DNA of 64,000 bases from Halobacillus andaensis (GTDB lineage: Bacteria; Bacillota; Bacilli; Bacillales; Halobacillaceae), in the NCBI RefSeq assembly GCF_014636475.1, contig NZ_BMEL01000003.1, positions 620,001-684,000 on the forward strand, read 5' to 3'. This document shows positions 63,706 through 64,000 of this stretch, in pieces. Both the position numbers and the translations under genes were made by a program. The notes under the pieces are model-generated. The model had not been told where the DNA came from, searched no databases, and saw nothing but the letters and a program-made list of their open reading frames with translations. The stretch's first letter is position 1. Each line of letters opens with the position of its first letter.

Positions 63706-64000
63706 ATTGTTCAGCCTCCTCATGTAATCCTTCACGAACGAGTTCTTCTATCAACTTTTTATTGTCTGCCAGGCTGTTTCCAGAATGGTATAAGCTTGTG
63801 CTTCCAGCCACTAATATATCTGCACCAGCGTTTACTAACCCTGCTATGGTATTCAAGGATACCCGTCCGTCCACTTCAATCTTGGTATCTAATCCTTTAG
63901 ATTTTATCAAGTTCGATAAATCTTCCACTTTCTCTTTAGCATAGGAGACTTGCTCTTCGTTTTTATCCGTTGCAAAACCTGGGTTAATTAACATTAGTAA
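63692..64000 (-). CDS. Ribulose-phosphate 3-epimerase-like protein (partial, C-terminal part)
   Basis: Only the last 102 codons lie in the window; the frame is open through the right edge. MLINPGFATDK and KIEVDGRVSLNTIAGLVNAG, then ADILVAGSTSLY, match the C-terminal half of Rpe/AlsE-type phosphosugar 3-epimerases (TVNPGFGGQ; EVDGGI; GADxxVAGSA). The Arg in EVDGR where Rpe has Gly and the unusual ATDK suggest a paralogue specialised for another ketose phosphate. First gene seen of the PTS operon; its promoter is outside. Confidence 0.78.
   Translation of the reverse strand, partial: LLMLINPGFATDKNEEQVSYAKEKVEDLSNLIKSKGLDTKIEVDGRVSLNTIAGLVNAGADILVAGSTSLYHSGNSLADNKKLIEELVREGLHEEAEQYEQL

Noticed and set aside
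1-64000. CRISPR array, rRNA, tRNA, prophage or intact insertion sequence
   Set aside because: No regularly spaced direct repeats, no cloverleaf or rRNA sequence, and no complete transposase, integrase or phage structural gene was recognised.

Overview
The window comes from a low-to-moderate GC Gram-positive bacterium of the family Bacillaceae, most probably a moderately halophilic genus such as Halobacillus or a close relative. The reasons are strong AGGAGG-type ribosome binding sites, Bacillus-type gene pairs (ppsR-ppdK, malK-malR, phoD-tat, telA), Bacillus-type operators (Zur, CcpA cre, CcpN, PhoP boxes), acidic secreted proteins and several osmoprotection genes. No rRNA, tRNA, CRISPR array or intact mobile element was seen. 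The genus is inference.

Layout. 0.1-4.5 kb: a phosphate-starvation operon with its own Tat translocase (phoD, tatC, a broken phoX, tatA) behind a PhoP-box promoter. 4.5-10.8 kb: a malate cassette (malK-malR sensor pair, malic enzyme, 2-hydroxycarboxylate transporter), with inverted IS1182-family relics on each side of the enzyme/transporter pair and a truncated phosphodiester glycosidase gene next to one relic. 10.9-17.7 kb: housekeeping and accessory genes (SDR protein, aldehyde dehydrogenase, class I FBP aldolase, endonuclease IV, a lipoprotein, a Rok-like DNA-binding protein, a VanW protein). 18-21.8 kb: ppsR-ppdK, with two CcpN-like operators in the promoter region. 21.9-26.9 kb: a zinc-starvation island (AdcA/ZinT lipoprotein, two COG0523 metallochaperone GTPases, a SufU-like protein, an unknown protein) with a perfect 33-nt Zur-type palindrome and two weaker Zur-like sites. 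27-34.2 kb: DUF1456 protein, AlaX editing enzyme, topoisomerase III, prolyl 4-hydroxylase-like oxygenase, a Met/His-rich secreted protein, glutamate 5-kinase.

34.4-42.2 kb is the osmoprotection-like region: choline dehydrogenase and betaine aldehyde dehydrogenase (choline to glycine betaine), followed by a module I do not recognise as described. It has a beta-lysine acetyltransferase-type GNAT (AblB family), an ATP-grasp ligase, and a 653-residue protein with a papain/calpain-like Cys-His-Asn pattern. It lacks the lysine 2,3-aminomutase that normally accompanies AblB. By analogy with acetylated dipeptide solutes it may make or process a small acylated amino-acid or peptide compound; this is the best candidate here for a new system.

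42.6-57.3 kb: DUF421 membrane protein, membrane phosphodiesterase, poly-gamma-glutamate hydrolase-like protein, RNA methyltransferase RlmD, a large secreted GH16 beta-glucanase with twin CcpA/LacI-type palindromes upstream, a telA pair, a frameshifted Ca2+/cation antiporter and a DegV protein. 57.8-64 kb: a sugar-alcohol PTS operon on the minus strand, in transcription order a ribulose-phosphate 3-epimerase-like protein (cut by the window edge), a 6-phospho-3-hexuloisomerase, mannitol-1-phosphate dehydrogenase, a UlaC-like IIA, a mannitol-type IICB and transketolase.

Two families of dispersed folded repeats (about 110 nt and about 45 nt) occupy several intergenic gaps. Two genes (phoX, the antiporter) carry frameshifts that are either real decay or sequence errors.
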